Shown here one piece after another: positions 26,301-39,200 of a stretch of DNA of 64,000 bases. The notes beneath the pieces were generated by a model. The model saw nothing but the letters and a program-made list of their open reading frames with translations, had not been told where the DNA came from and made no database searches. This stretch comes from Amphiura filiformis. Its lineage: Eukaryota; Echinodermata; Ophiuroidea; Amphilepidida; Amphiuridae. The translations under genes were made by a program, and so were the position numbers. The number at the start of each line of letters is the position of its first letter. The first letter of the stretch is position 1. The stretch spans positions 97,282,536 to 97,346,535 of the forward strand of contig NC_092628.1 in NCBI RefSeq assembly GCF_039555335.1. The letters are read 5' to 3'.

Positions 26301-29300
26301 TTTAAAAAGACTGTAAAAACATGGTTACATAAATGACTTTTTTTATAGTATTATACATAAAATCAAACGTGTCAATAAAAAGAAAACTACCGACTCCTCT
26401 TCTTTCATATATTATTAGGACACAGTTTCTACAATGTGTTCCATCTTTTCATGAAAAAATATTCTACATTTCAGGTACTTCCAAATTTTGACCAAACAAA
26501 TGTACATATACATAGTGTTTTAACAAATTCCATTATTATGATGGATAAGGGTATCTCATGATGATGTAATATACTGCTGTGATCAAGTTAAATTACGGTA
26601 CCTAAAACTGCCTGCCTTACCTATAGATTGTGTTATATCTAATTGTGTAATTGCTCAAAATATTTCTAAATTGAACACAGAAAAGTGTATGTTTTGCTTA
26701 ATGTAGCTTTGATCGTAAAAAATGGTATTCTTAATTAGCGGTATTCATGGAAGTAGGGTGAAACTTGTTTAGGCAGAATGTGTCATCAAAAAACCAATCA
26801 CTAGAGGGTTGTAAATGATTCATTCAAAATCGCATCTTTTAATTACTAATTGTTGTTGTAATCCAAAATTTATCTGCAACAGACACATGAACAGGCAACT
26901 GCACTTCACTGGGCTGTTGCCAGGGATCATATTCAAACATGCCAAGTTTTACTGAAGGCACCTGAAGTCAATGTCAACCTTAAGATACACCGGGTAAGTC
27001 TATCTGTTTGATAACAAATTAAAAAATATCAAATACTCAAATATGAGTAGGAAACCGCACTTCGTTGAATAAGTTGATTAAAATAACAAATTGGCATTTT
27101 TGTTAACAAAATAATATTCCGACCTACACAGTCATATCTTGCTGTTACTGAAGTAAAAAAAAAAATCATGAGGTTAACTAATTTGATGCATTACCTAGGC
27201 AATGAAACATCCTAGAGAGGAAACTATTCTTGATATGAATTTGGACACTTTTTTCATCACAATCTGAGCATTTTCACACAGGGCCACTGCTAGAGGGGGG
27301 TATGGGGGTGACACTCCCCAATACACAATTTTGTCTGCAAAAATTGACTGTTGTCGTCAAAACCATGTGATTGTTTGCAAATGTAGTCAAAGCTATGTGT
27401 GATTGTCGGCAAATTGCAAAAGTCATATAAAATATTAATGTGTTACGAAATTGTGCTGTTATTTTGTTATAGAGCTATTTTTATTGTTATGATACATTTG
27501 CAGTAGTTACTAATTAAAAAAAATTAGTCCTATCCCCCCCCCCAACTTTTAAGATTCTTGAGCACCATCATGGCTAAAAACAATTTGGGTCTACAACTCA
27601 TCAAATATTTCTGTTGGCAAAACATGCTGTACACCCCCGAATCATATTGGTCTAGCAACGCCCTTGTTTTTACATTTTTGACCCCATGGAGTCAAAATTT
27701 TGTCCTTTGATATTTTTGGTATCAAGAATAGTGCATCCTAGATTGGTCACTCCATGCATTTTCTGAATTCTTATGATTACAGGAATATATTGGTATACTT
27801 TTCAACACTATAGGTTAAATACCACTAATTCTTTTTAACACATTATTTTTTTCAATGGAAAAGTAGTAAATTTCAAGCATGATTTTGTCATACATGGATC
27901 GAACTCTCACAGTGAAAAGACAGCATTATCAATTAAGTGTAGAAGTTTGAATCCTCATGTAAATGATCTAAATGACAACACAATTATGCTTACCCGAGTC
28001 TTTTCTTGTTTTAAACCACTAAAGTGTAAAGACCCCACATATACAGTGTGTCCTTCTTTTTTGGTATCTGAGAGGAACATGGTAGATGGTAGGGTGTGAA
28101 AATCAATGTCCAGCAGATGAATTTAGAAAACCTTTCATCAAAACTGTAAAAAAATGTTAGAAAACATGTCATGTAATGTATTCTTTATTCTAGAATCTTT
28201 TAAGATTCCAGAATAAAAATCTTAAAATCCAGTTAAAAAAACATAGCAATATTAAAGAACTACCTACTTGTTATTAATATACATCCATTATTTTTGTAGT
28301 CTTTGAAAAACAAACAAAATGTAATTTGTTTTGAATAATTTTTTCACTGAAAATTTGTACAAAGGGGTATTTGATAAATTAAAGAATGAACATGGTTACA
28401 TTCTAGTTTTGAGTGCTAGGGGCGGGTAATATAACCATATAGATGTATATAGCATATAACTGGTTATTGCTCAACCATCTATCTCAAAACAGGCTGGCCA
28501 AACTGGGGGAAAAACTGCCCTATTCTTTGCTGGGAGCAAAGAAGTGTGTGATCTACTTCTAAGTTCAGGAGCAAAAGTAGATGTTACAGATGAGGTAAGT
28601 CTAACATATCAGCATCTACAAAGTCAAACCTAGTTTTTATTCAGACCATGATGAGAGCCAACATTGTCCACTCTGAGGTTGTTGTTTTTTTGTTCTGAAA
28701 AGAGTCATTATGGTAAGGGCACCGGTCTTGAAGATTAGGTGGTTTTGAAAAGAGTCATTCAAGTGGACTGCCCTTGTTCACCAAGGGTTGAGGGGGGAAG
28801 CCTCTGAAAAGAGTCATTATGGTATGACTTGGTGGCTCAAAGAGCAAATCTTCAGTAGGAAAGGGGCAATCCACTTGTACAGATCTTTATATAGAGCCAC
28901 TGTATCTTCAATTGAAATGGGTAGTGGGTACCTAATACAATCACAAATGAATGAATGTATCAATAAATCAATCAAAGTAATCAAGCAATCAAATAAATCA
29001 ATCAAACGTTCACCTCCCTGGACTTGCATGGCATACCAAGGGGTCAGCCATGCAAACTCTATGGAACTCCACTGGAGTTCAGATGTTGTTGCTCTGACCA
29101 CAGACCACATACCCGGCCACATACCCTAGTGATCTGACACATTCCATGAAGCATGGCTTTCAACTGTGTACTGTTTGAATATACATGGTGGAATTAAGGT
29201 CTTGTGGCTGTCAAATGGACAGTGTTGCTAGCTACATTTTCATACCAAAATCTCATTTTTGCCAAATTGGAGTGAAGATATTGTTGCACTGAACCCTCAA

Positions 29301-30189
29301 TACATGTTTCCCAAATAAATAGATGGTGGCAAGAAAATCAACAACAAATAAACAAACAAACAAACAAGACTTTTCTGGGACATGTTTACATAGCACATGG
29401 AAATTGAAATATTAATGCTAGAATGGGGAAAAATTGGGACAATGTGGCCTAAACCCAGGCCAAAAGAAGATTTATTCCAATTTCTTACTTTTTTTTGTTG
29501 ATTTACTTTTAAAACATCTTGTTTATTTGTTGTTTTGTTGAAAAGGCTGGATGGACACCACTCCAACATGCAGTGGCTGATGACAAATACTCTGTGGAAG
29601 TTGTGAAGTCACTTATCAAAGCCAAATCTGATGTAAACAAAAAATACCCAGTGAGTATATTTTAAAATTTCAATCAAAATGGATTGAAATACCAGGATCA
29701 TCCCCATTTAGATGGTCCAATTGATTGTTCTCAGGCACTTAGTGCTTATTGTTCTCAGCCTGGATATTACATTTTACAGATTTTAAAAGGTAGATTACCA
29801 TACATATTTATATTTCCTAGGATGGGCATACTCTATTCACAGTAGGACTTGGATGTGACAAAAGGGAAGGACTAAAAGACAAACTTGAAGCTTTAAAGAC
29901 TAAGGCAGATATTGAATTGACAGGCAAGGTAAGATAGTAACTATAATTAATTGCAGTAAACCTTTGACGAGCGCATATTTTAAGCATACATCGCATATTT
30001 ACTGCGTTGGACGCACTTGTCTCTGATTGGCTACTGAGGCGATCTGCTGTTGCAGAGTGGAAATTTATGAATGAACTGTGCGCCGTACGCTTTGTTATCT
30101 CCGAATTTGCAACATCACATTAGTCGTGCTTGTCAAAGGTTTACTGCAAAATAGTATATCTGGTGATTTTTAAAGTATTATTTATTTGT

Positions 30190-30280
<91 letters not shown>

Positions 30281-33200
30281 TATATTTATTTGTTTGTTTG
30301 TTTGTTTGTTTGTTTGTTTGTTTGTTTGTCTCAAGACAGCAGAAAAGCACAACAAAGCAAAGAATAGACTCTGCATTGCCCCCACGATCATGAGGAATTA
30401 TCTAACCTTATGTGTATTAAAATACACATAAGCTTAATAATTATAGCAATATTATAACATTTTCAAACAAAATAGATTAGCATTTCTTTGCCATAAAATG
30501 TTAGCTTTTACTGTCAGATATATCCCTTTTATTTTTGAGCGAACTACGGCAAAGCAAAGAAAATTGGAATTTACTACCAGCGCACATGTCGCCAATACGT
30601 ATCACTCCTTCGGTCATGTTGTGGTACGACCCTTTGTCACCGTCCCGCACGCCGTGACGTACTGTGTGTTATGAACATCGTGTATGCGTTTGACTAATAA
30701 TTCCATCGTAATAATAAAGCGCTGAATCAGCTTTTAATTCAAAATCACAGATTTTGACAAAATTACAGCACTTAGAGTCTTGATTTTTGCAGGGTATATT
30801 GGTTTAATAAAGTACAATTTAATTGTGTAAAAAAAGGAATTTTAAAAATTCAGTGAGGGCGTCTTCCTCAGCAAATGTTATAATATAGCTTTAATTGCAG
30901 AAAGCATTTTAAATTATTTATTATCTTCATATAAATCAATAATACAAGAATTATTGGAAAAATGTGTACAAGCCAACCATACAGACTGGACATACAACAG
31001 TTGACTTCTGAAGCAAATACATCTCAAACAGATACATCTTTGGATCAAACAGAGGATTGGATTGGAAAACAACATTTTAGCCGCAATTAAATAATTAGAA
31101 ATCTCCACCCGGAATCTCCAAAAGAATAAACAATGCCAACACAAGCAAACAAAAATGTTGTATCCAGCAAAAGCCGACATCAATGCTTAAACCATTAACT
31201 GATATATAGATATTATTAAATCCACCGGTATTTACAACCAAGTAAATAAAGATACTCCAAACATGCAAACAAAGCATTTATAACTCTCGTATAAAAACAC
31301 AGTAGAAAGGGACGGCAAACTACTGAAAGAGATATTCTGCAGGTTTTAAAGAAACTCTCCATACAAAGCATCCAATAGCCCACTATAAAACACAGTAGAA
31401 AGTGGAGACAATCTACTGACAAGATTCTTCAGGTGATGAAGAAACTCCACCACCCTCTATAAAAACACAGTAGAAAGTGGAGACAATCTACTGATGAGAT
31501 TCTTCAGGTGATGAAGAAACTCCACCGCCCTCTATAAAAGCTCAGTAGAAAGTGGAGACAATCTACTGATGAGATTCTTCAGGTTTTGAAGAAACTCCAT
31601 ACAAAGCAATCATAGCCCACTGTAAAAACGCAGTAGAAAGTGGAATCAATCTACAGACAAGATTCTTCAGGTTTTTAAGAAACTCCACCACACTCTATAA
31701 AAACAAGCAGTAGAAAGTGGAGACAATCTACTGACAAGATTCTTCAGGTTGTGAAGAAACTCCATACAAAGCAATCAATAGCCCACTATAAAATGCAGTA
31801 GAAAGTGGAGACAATCTGCTGACGAGATTCTTGTTTTGAAGAAACTCTATACAAAACATTCATGGGTGGGATTTGAAGAAACTCCACACAAAGCCTTTAT
31901 TTTTCATACAAAGCCTTTATTTTGAAGCATAAAGCAGCATAATTAGACATACCATTTTATTGGAGTATATTTGACTATATGGGATTTTTGGTACATCAAG
32001 ATCGAAGGAACAATTGCAAGTGCATCACTAGGAGAACTATGGACATATCAAAGGAATAACAATATAAGACGAGGGACCTGATTGGCTGCACACCACAAAG
32101 GGACAGCTGAATGGGCAGGAAAGCTGGGCTTGTTGCTGTAACAACATAACAACAACCCCAAAATTAAAACTGAATTGACCTGGAGACCAAAACCTTTTAA
32201 GTGGACTTGAGACTATGCTCAAATGGGAATATGAAAGGATAAGCCTCTACACTTAGATGTACATGACAGCCTATGGTCCCCTGCTGCTGAGACAATCTAG
32301 TTTTTAAAAGATTTGCAACTTTAAAAATATGGAATTTATTTATTTATTATTATTATTTACTTCTTTTTTTTAAATTATTATTTTTGGTATTTTTTAAAAT
32401 TATTTGTATTTATTTTATTATTCTTATTTTTGTATTTTAAAGATTTTATTATATCATTGTTATTTCATGGGGGGGGTAGTGTATTCGAGCAAGATCCCAG
32501 GAGCAGGGTCTTTTACTATATGAATTATATATTTTGTAGGATGGCTTAACGCCTTTACTAGCTGCAGTCTCTGCATTGGATATTGAGATGACAAAACTGC
32601 TGCTGCAATTTGGTGCAAACATACATGCCACAGATAAGGTATACTCGATGTCTTTCTACAAATTTCCCCATTTTTATACTTCAATCACTTTCTTCCTTTC
32701 GTTCGGTTGCACCGGTGGATCCAGGGGAATAGCAGAGGGGGCGCGCAGTCGCCGTATATCCCTCAAAAATTGTGTAAAACGATACACCAAATGGCTTCAA
32801 TTGGATCCCAATTTTGCAAAAATTTTCAACTTCTTCAGACATCCCCCTGCGTATGGGTAAATCAGTAGCCATTTGAGCTTCTGCTTTGGACAACCGGCAA
32901 TTTATGTTTAATGCAATAATAGTGAAAACGTGTCCACTTGTGTCAACTACCCCATCATTTCACACATTTTCGGCTTTGTCAAACTTTAATTTTACACAAT
33001 AATAGTGTCAAAATGGTCCACCAAATATGGCTTCAATTAGGACTTCATTTTCCAAAAGTTTCTAACTTCTCAGGAGGGGGGCACATCCCCTCAGTCACCC
33101 CCCCTGCACCGTGCAAGCCATGCACAACTAGCACTAGGGTGCTAGTCATGTGACATTCTGTAAACCGATCATGCAAAATCACCCTATTTCTGGGTACTAA

Positions 33201-36200
33201 CAGCCGAGAATCTCAGCCCTGCTTCCCTGGTTATACGTTTGCCCAATTCACTGTAGATATAGTGATTTAACATGATTAATTACCATAGCAATAGGTGAAA
33301 ACAATTTTTGAATATATTGCCCTGCACTGTAACTCTGCATCACACCATTGATTATCAAAGAATATGCATAAAGGCCTGGATCATAATTCTATGAATATTT
33401 CACATTATGCAGAGTCCATGTGTGTTTATTTGCACACGTAAGAATTATTGTATTCGAAAAGAGCGGTATTATATTCAATCTATGATTGCACACATACACA
33501 GACATGACAGGTGATGAGTGCAGGGCAATATATTTTAAAAAAAATTCACATATCGCTATGGTAATTAATCCTAGTTACATTATTTTTTTTGTGGGTTGGG
33601 GGGTAGTGTATTCGAGCAAGATCCCAGGAGCAGGGTCTTTTACTATATGAATTATATATTTTGTAGGATGGCTTAACGCCTTTACTAGCTGCAGTCTCTG
33701 CATTGGATATTGAGATGACAAAACTGCTGCTGCAATTTGGTGCAAACATACATGCCACAGATAAGGTATACTCGATGTCTTTCTACAAATTTCCCCATTT
33801 TATACTTCAATCACTTTCTTCCTTTCGTTCGGTTGCACCGGTGGATCCAGGGAATAGCAGAGGGCGCGCAGATCGCCAGATATCCCTCAAAAATTGTGTA
33901 AAACGATACACCAAATGGCTTCAATTGGATCCCAATTTTGCAAAAATTTTCAACTTCTTCAGACATCCCCCTGCGTATGGGTAAATCAGTAGCCATTTGA
34001 GCTTCTGCTTTGGACAACCGGCAATTTATGTTTAATGCAATAATAGTGAAAACGTGTCCGCTTGTGTCAACTACCCCATCATTTCACACATTTTCGGCTT
34101 TGTCAAACTTTAATTTTACACAATAATAGTGTCAAAATGGTCCACCAAATATGGCTTCAATTAGGACTTCATTTTCCAAAAGTTTCTAACTTCTCAGGAG
34201 GGGGGGGGGGCACATCCCCCTCAGTCACCCCCTGCACCGTGCAAGCCATGCACAACTAGCACTAGGGTGCTAGTCATGTGACATTCTGTAAACCGATCAT
34301 GCAAAATCACCCTATTTCTGGGTACTAACAGCCGAGAATCTCAGCCCTGCTTCCCTGGTTATACTTTGTTTGCCCAATTCACTGTAGATATAGTGATTTA
34401 ACATGATTAATTACCATAGCAATAGGTGAAAACAATTTTTGAATATATTGCCCTGCACTGTAACTCTGCATCACACCATTGATTATCAAAGAATATGCAT
34501 AAAGGCCTGGATCATAATTCTATGGATATTTCACATTATGCAGAGTCCATGTGTGTTTATTTGCACACGTAAGAATTATTGTATTCGAAAAGAGCGGTAT
34601 TATATTCAATCTATGATTGCACACATACACAGACATGACAGGTGATGAGTGCAGGGCAATATATTAAAAAAAAAATTCACATATCGCTATGGTAATTAAT
34701 CCTAGTTACATTATTTTTTCTACCGCGAATAAATGGCATAGATTATTCAGTTTTTGTTATTGCACACTTCATTTATTAAGTTGAACAAAATATAACCAGT
34801 GGAGCCGGGCTGAGATGCTAATCCTGAATCCATTGCTTTTATTCTGGCCAATGCAGAATCATCATACATTGGGAAATATTTTGATTGTATTCCTCTTCTA
34901 TACTATAGAGGGTATGCAATTCGATGTCACTCATAAAAGAGTCATCCTCATTTAAATAAAATTCTGTCCTCCATAAGGTACCACGGAAAAATTCGCATGA
35001 TAATACAATAAAACGTGTGAGGTATGAATGGTTGTGGAATCGATCTAGAGACTTGTCCCTCTGTCATCGTAAGTAATCTTAGAACTGCCCTCCAGCATGG
35101 CTGCCATTTTAATTGTAATACCGTTCCGGTTGGTTTATTGCATACACTCTATAGGAGCAGAATTCGGTCTTACATCGGCTAGCAATGGTCCAGAAAGAGG
35201 ACAGGCATTCCTTTGACATACATAAGGATATGATATGCATCTTCAATGAACTCCTTAAATATCATGCTGAGGTGACATCAGTGAATAAGGTATGAATTAT
35301 GAAAAGACTTTGTGAGTCATTAATAGGGGCATTTTGTGATCCAAATCCTCACTCCCAGCCGGCCCCCCACTTATCTTCAAAACAGTTGGGATATTTATAC
35401 CATTAGAAACCTAGGATTACATAATGTATGTATACATAATATTTCTTGCAGATTTGATCATTTGCCACATAAATTCTCCAATTTGTATTTTCTCACCTGG
35501 CTGTTGACAATAAATTACAACACTAGTTAGAGAATAAAGTTATTGTTTCCACTGTCATGCATCTATTGTCTCATATAACATGGGCAACATCATTATTTTA
35601 AGACATGTTGTTTGATGGCATGTAAAACTACGCCATTTTAAAGAAAAGGTGAACAATGATGGCGCTATTTATCTTAAATCATGTTTTCATCATTACAAGG
35701 GATAGACACTGGTATAATGGCATGTAAATATCTGAAAAAGAGTTCCAAATAGTAAGGATATTTTCAAAAAAACTTTTTAGCATGAAATGTAAGGAATAAC
35801 TTATATAATTTGGTTAAATTAAATTTAAAATAAATGTAAATAGCACCCTCAATTTGCACACATATACACAGTTTGAATAATTTGATATAGAAATGAAATA
35901 TTGTGAAAAGTTGAAAAATTGTATTTCTATAATAAATTATCTTGATGTGATTCTGGGACTGAATATTCAACTTTAATGCACAGTTTTGGGAAAAAAGCTT
36001 AGACATATTAACTATGTTTTTCTTTTATAATGTTAAACTGATATTTTTTGCATGTGTGTTCATTTAGAAACAATGCACCATAACTAATTTGTTGATCCTG
36101 AACCATGGAACTTACGAACTTGCTGAATTACATACACTGCATGCACACCTTCTCTGCCCAGTCATCTTGGCAACACCTGATGAGGTAGCGTATATCCCTG

Positions 36201-39200
36201 CACAGTGTAATTTACCCATAGGAAAAATAATTCTGTACCGTGCATGTACAGCAAAACAATCAACCAATCAGCATTTTGAAAATCATTGACCCAATGACAT
36301 CATCACTACATTTTCATTGATAAATTATACCAGCTTCAATATTGCGACCTGTACTATCCGAGACATATTACCCACAATGCATAGTTTCTAAAATGAACGA
36401 TTTGCATAATTCGAATGGACAATTTCTCTGTTTTAAGTGGTTTCAAACCCTGCTAAAATTGGTCAAGGGAAAGATTTCTTATAAAATATTTTATACTGAT
36501 ATTTCCTGGAAACTCACGGATGACTTGTGAGTTAATATATAAAGTTCAGAATTGTTAAATAACATCCGAGGTTTTTATTGCAAATAATTAACTTATGAAA
36601 CACATTTTATGGCAAATTATTAAAAAATGATTTAAAAAAAAATTATAAATCCACTGATATGTACTTAAAGTGTATGTAGCTGGGAGGTACAGCCGATGAT
36701 CATTTAAAAATTATGACTTCTCAAGATACACATTTTTTCCCAAAAAAATTTCAAGGTTTTTTTTGGAAAAAATGTTTATCTTTAAGTCCAAATATTTGAT
36801 TGTCGGCTCTTCTTCCCAGCTACATACACCAAAAAGTGAATATCATAAGATTTACAAATTTTACTTCGATTAATAATCAAAATATCAAAAATATAAATTT
36901 TTAGTAATTTGCCATAAAATTTGTATTATATCCTGAATTTCAAAAAATTATTTGATATCAGAAGGACATTCTTACAGAGCCCTTGAAGTGTCATGTTAAA
37001 AAAATTTTGGGCAATTATCTTGAGATAATAAAATTATCCCGGGATAAGATCTTGAGATAATAAAATTTTCCCAAGATAATAAAATTATCCCGGGATAAGA
37101 TCTCAAGATAATAAAATTATCCCAAGATAATAAAATTATACCAGGATCTTTATCTCTTATCCTGAAAATTTTGTTACCTCGGGGTAAGTTTATTATCTTA
37201 AGATCTTATTCCAGGCAGGGGTAGCATTAGGTTGCTTTTTGGGGTCCCGGACCCACCAAAATAGAGTTTGGACCCCCTGTTTTTAAAATTTCCCCCATTT
37301 GTGCAACTCAGACTCACCAAAATCTACTCAGGACCCCCTACTTTTTAATTTACTGCAAGTTCGGGGGTCCCTGCTAGCGCTACCCCTGATTCCAGGATAA
37401 TTTTATTATCTTGGGATAATTTTATTATCTTGAGATCTTATCACATGATAATTTTATTATCTCGAGATATTATCCTGGGATAATTTTATTATCTCAGGAT
37501 AATTTTATTATCTTGAGATCTTATCCCGAAATATACTTCTAGTGCCCGTTTCTATTCATCGTTATGTATTCTTCTCCCGTGCATTATTTTCGTGAACTAC
37601 TTCGCGTGCAGGTTTATATAAACCTACACGCTAAACAATACATTATCTAAAACCCGCACACTAAACAATAGATTTTAAATAATACGTGCACGCTCAAATA
37701 CTAGAAATACTACTTTCACATTGCTATATAACTTATATAACTATGTTCGATATATATACCACCAAAAAAGTACGAATATACATTCTGTGGTGTTAAAATA
37801 GTTATAGGGTATGGTATTTTTTCATGCGCACTTTGTAAATCATAGGTTACAAACTGTTCTATTTTGCAACTATCATTGCCAAAAATTATGATTAATGAAC
37901 TCAAATAAATCAAACATCAAATGAGAATAATCGAGCTTCTATTAATTAAAAAGGGCTAAAAACAGGTGGACCATAATTATACAAGATGACACCATTACAA
38001 AATATTCAGCATTTTACAAATGAACTACATGTAGGCCTATATCTAAGATAACATAAACACGCCCAGGAAACACACACTAGTGCATAATATCATGATCATG
38101 CTTTATAATACTGAACAAATTGAAAAATTCCACTGTCGTGTGTTTTTAACAATATTAGTAGATTTTAAAGTTCAAATTGTAGAACTATAAAGTCCAGTTG
38201 ATATTGATATATAAGTTTATTCTCTCATCTCCATTCACCGCAGTACTACATGTTGTGGGACGTCAAAATCGATTGTTTCTAGGTCAACTGCTTCAGTGCT
38301 CTCTGTATTCGGAACCACGATATTAAATGATCACAACATAAAGTCAATTGGTTACAAACCATGCGTGAATAAGTTACTAAAGTATATATGACGTATGGCG
38401 CAATCGATACCATTGATAGCTAACTTCTACAGTGATTGATTTTCTTGACCAGTTACTAGTAAATGCTACTTGGTCAATGACCTGATGGTGTTTTTAAAAT
38501 TTAAGATATTTTACCTAATATAATGAATGCAGACATTGTACTCGTGCAAATGCATTCGTCAAGATAATCGCACTTGCCATGGAGTTATTGCACGGCGCGT
38601 GCGATTATCTTGACTAATGCATTGCACTCTGTACTTCTACTCCAGTCCTTTCTTTTCTGTTCATTATCCTTATCATAATTTTATTATTGAGATAATTTCC
38701 CCCCAAACTATTTTTAACATGTTACTTATGGGGCTCTGTACATTCTTTGTATTCAGAATGCAATTCGATATGTCCGATGTGTTCTCATGTCCCACAAAAT
38801 ATACTGTGCAAATATTGCTATACAAACCCTTAACTTTCCTTCATTAAAATGCCCATACTGATTTCAGTTGTTTTCAATGAGACATTTGAAATATTTTCTC
38901 ATGTTTTTGTATTTGAACACTCAGAATGAAGATACACTTCTTCATATAGCAGCTGGAGAAGGCCTTATTGATACCTGTCAGATATTGATCAGTCATGGAG
39001 CAAAAATCAACAGGACAAACAAGGCAGGTGAAAAATTATATCCTTTTTGGTCTCCTATACTCTGTCCAGTATTGAAAGCATATTGTGCCAAATGTTGTTT
39101 TATGGGTCAAATAGCTTAATCAGGAATATTACTTTTTTATATAGGAAGGGAATACACCATTGCATCTGGCTTGTGGGGGAGTATGGACATGTCTTCTACA

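Larger units (their letters stand above)
32468..34710. repeat. 1.13-kb tandem segmental duplication carrying an ankyrin exon
   Basis: The segment from GGGTAGTGTATTCGAGCAAG through the exon at 32540-32638 and a MITE is repeated with an offset of 1,127 bp (exons at 32540 and 33667). The two exons are identical base for base; the introns differ by a few substitutions and small indels (for example near 32738 against 33861). The junction near 33583-33600 falls within the T-rich right end of the MITE, which is complete only in the second copy. Confidence 0.93.
36974..38739. mobile_element. hAT-like element inserted in the foldback element
   Basis: Ends ACAGAGCCC and GGGCTCTGT are inverted. The octamer ACATTCTT is present on both sides (36966-36973, 38740-38747). 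1,766 bp, without a transposase frame. It contains a palindromic array and itself carries another hAT insertion. Confidence 0.8.
36596..38833. mobile_element. TTAA foldback element, copy 2, interrupted by a 1.77-kb insertion
   Basis: The internal hairpin (GTATGTAGCTGGGAGG near 36671; CCCAGCTACATACAC near 36818) and GATATCAGAAGGACATTCTT match copies 1 and 3. The sequence breaks at 36973 and resumes at 38740 with CATTCTTTGTATTCAGAATG, then ATGTCCCACAAAATATACTG, ending at TTAA 38830-38833. The left terminus is truncated. Confidence 0.85.
35290..38924. other. Intron with nested transposons
   Basis: 3.6 kb. Contains a TTAA MITE fragment (35320-35470), the interrupted foldback element with nested insertions (36596-38833), and no exon. 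The frame at 36089-36289 has no ankyrin features and is not needed to join exons 10 and 11. Confidence 0.6.

Noticed and set aside
30130-30431. Long open frames of repeated FIYLFIYL
   Set aside because: They are translations of a (TTTA)n/(TTTG)n microsatellite, not a membrane protein.
31285-31880. Regularly spaced repeats resembling a CRISPR array
   Set aside because: The units are long, contiguous and without unique spacers, and the window is clearly eukaryotic; it is a minisatellite.
32700-33120. Separate hAT element within the duplicated unit (GCACCGGTGGATCCAGGGG ... CCCCCTGCACCGTGC)
   Set aside because: The ends are only loosely inverted and no 8-bp duplication could be found; left unassigned within the duplication.
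36089-36289. Possible extra exon between ankyrin exons 10 and 11
   Set aside because: It lacks ankyrin features, and exons 10 and 11 already join in phase at a repeat boundary.
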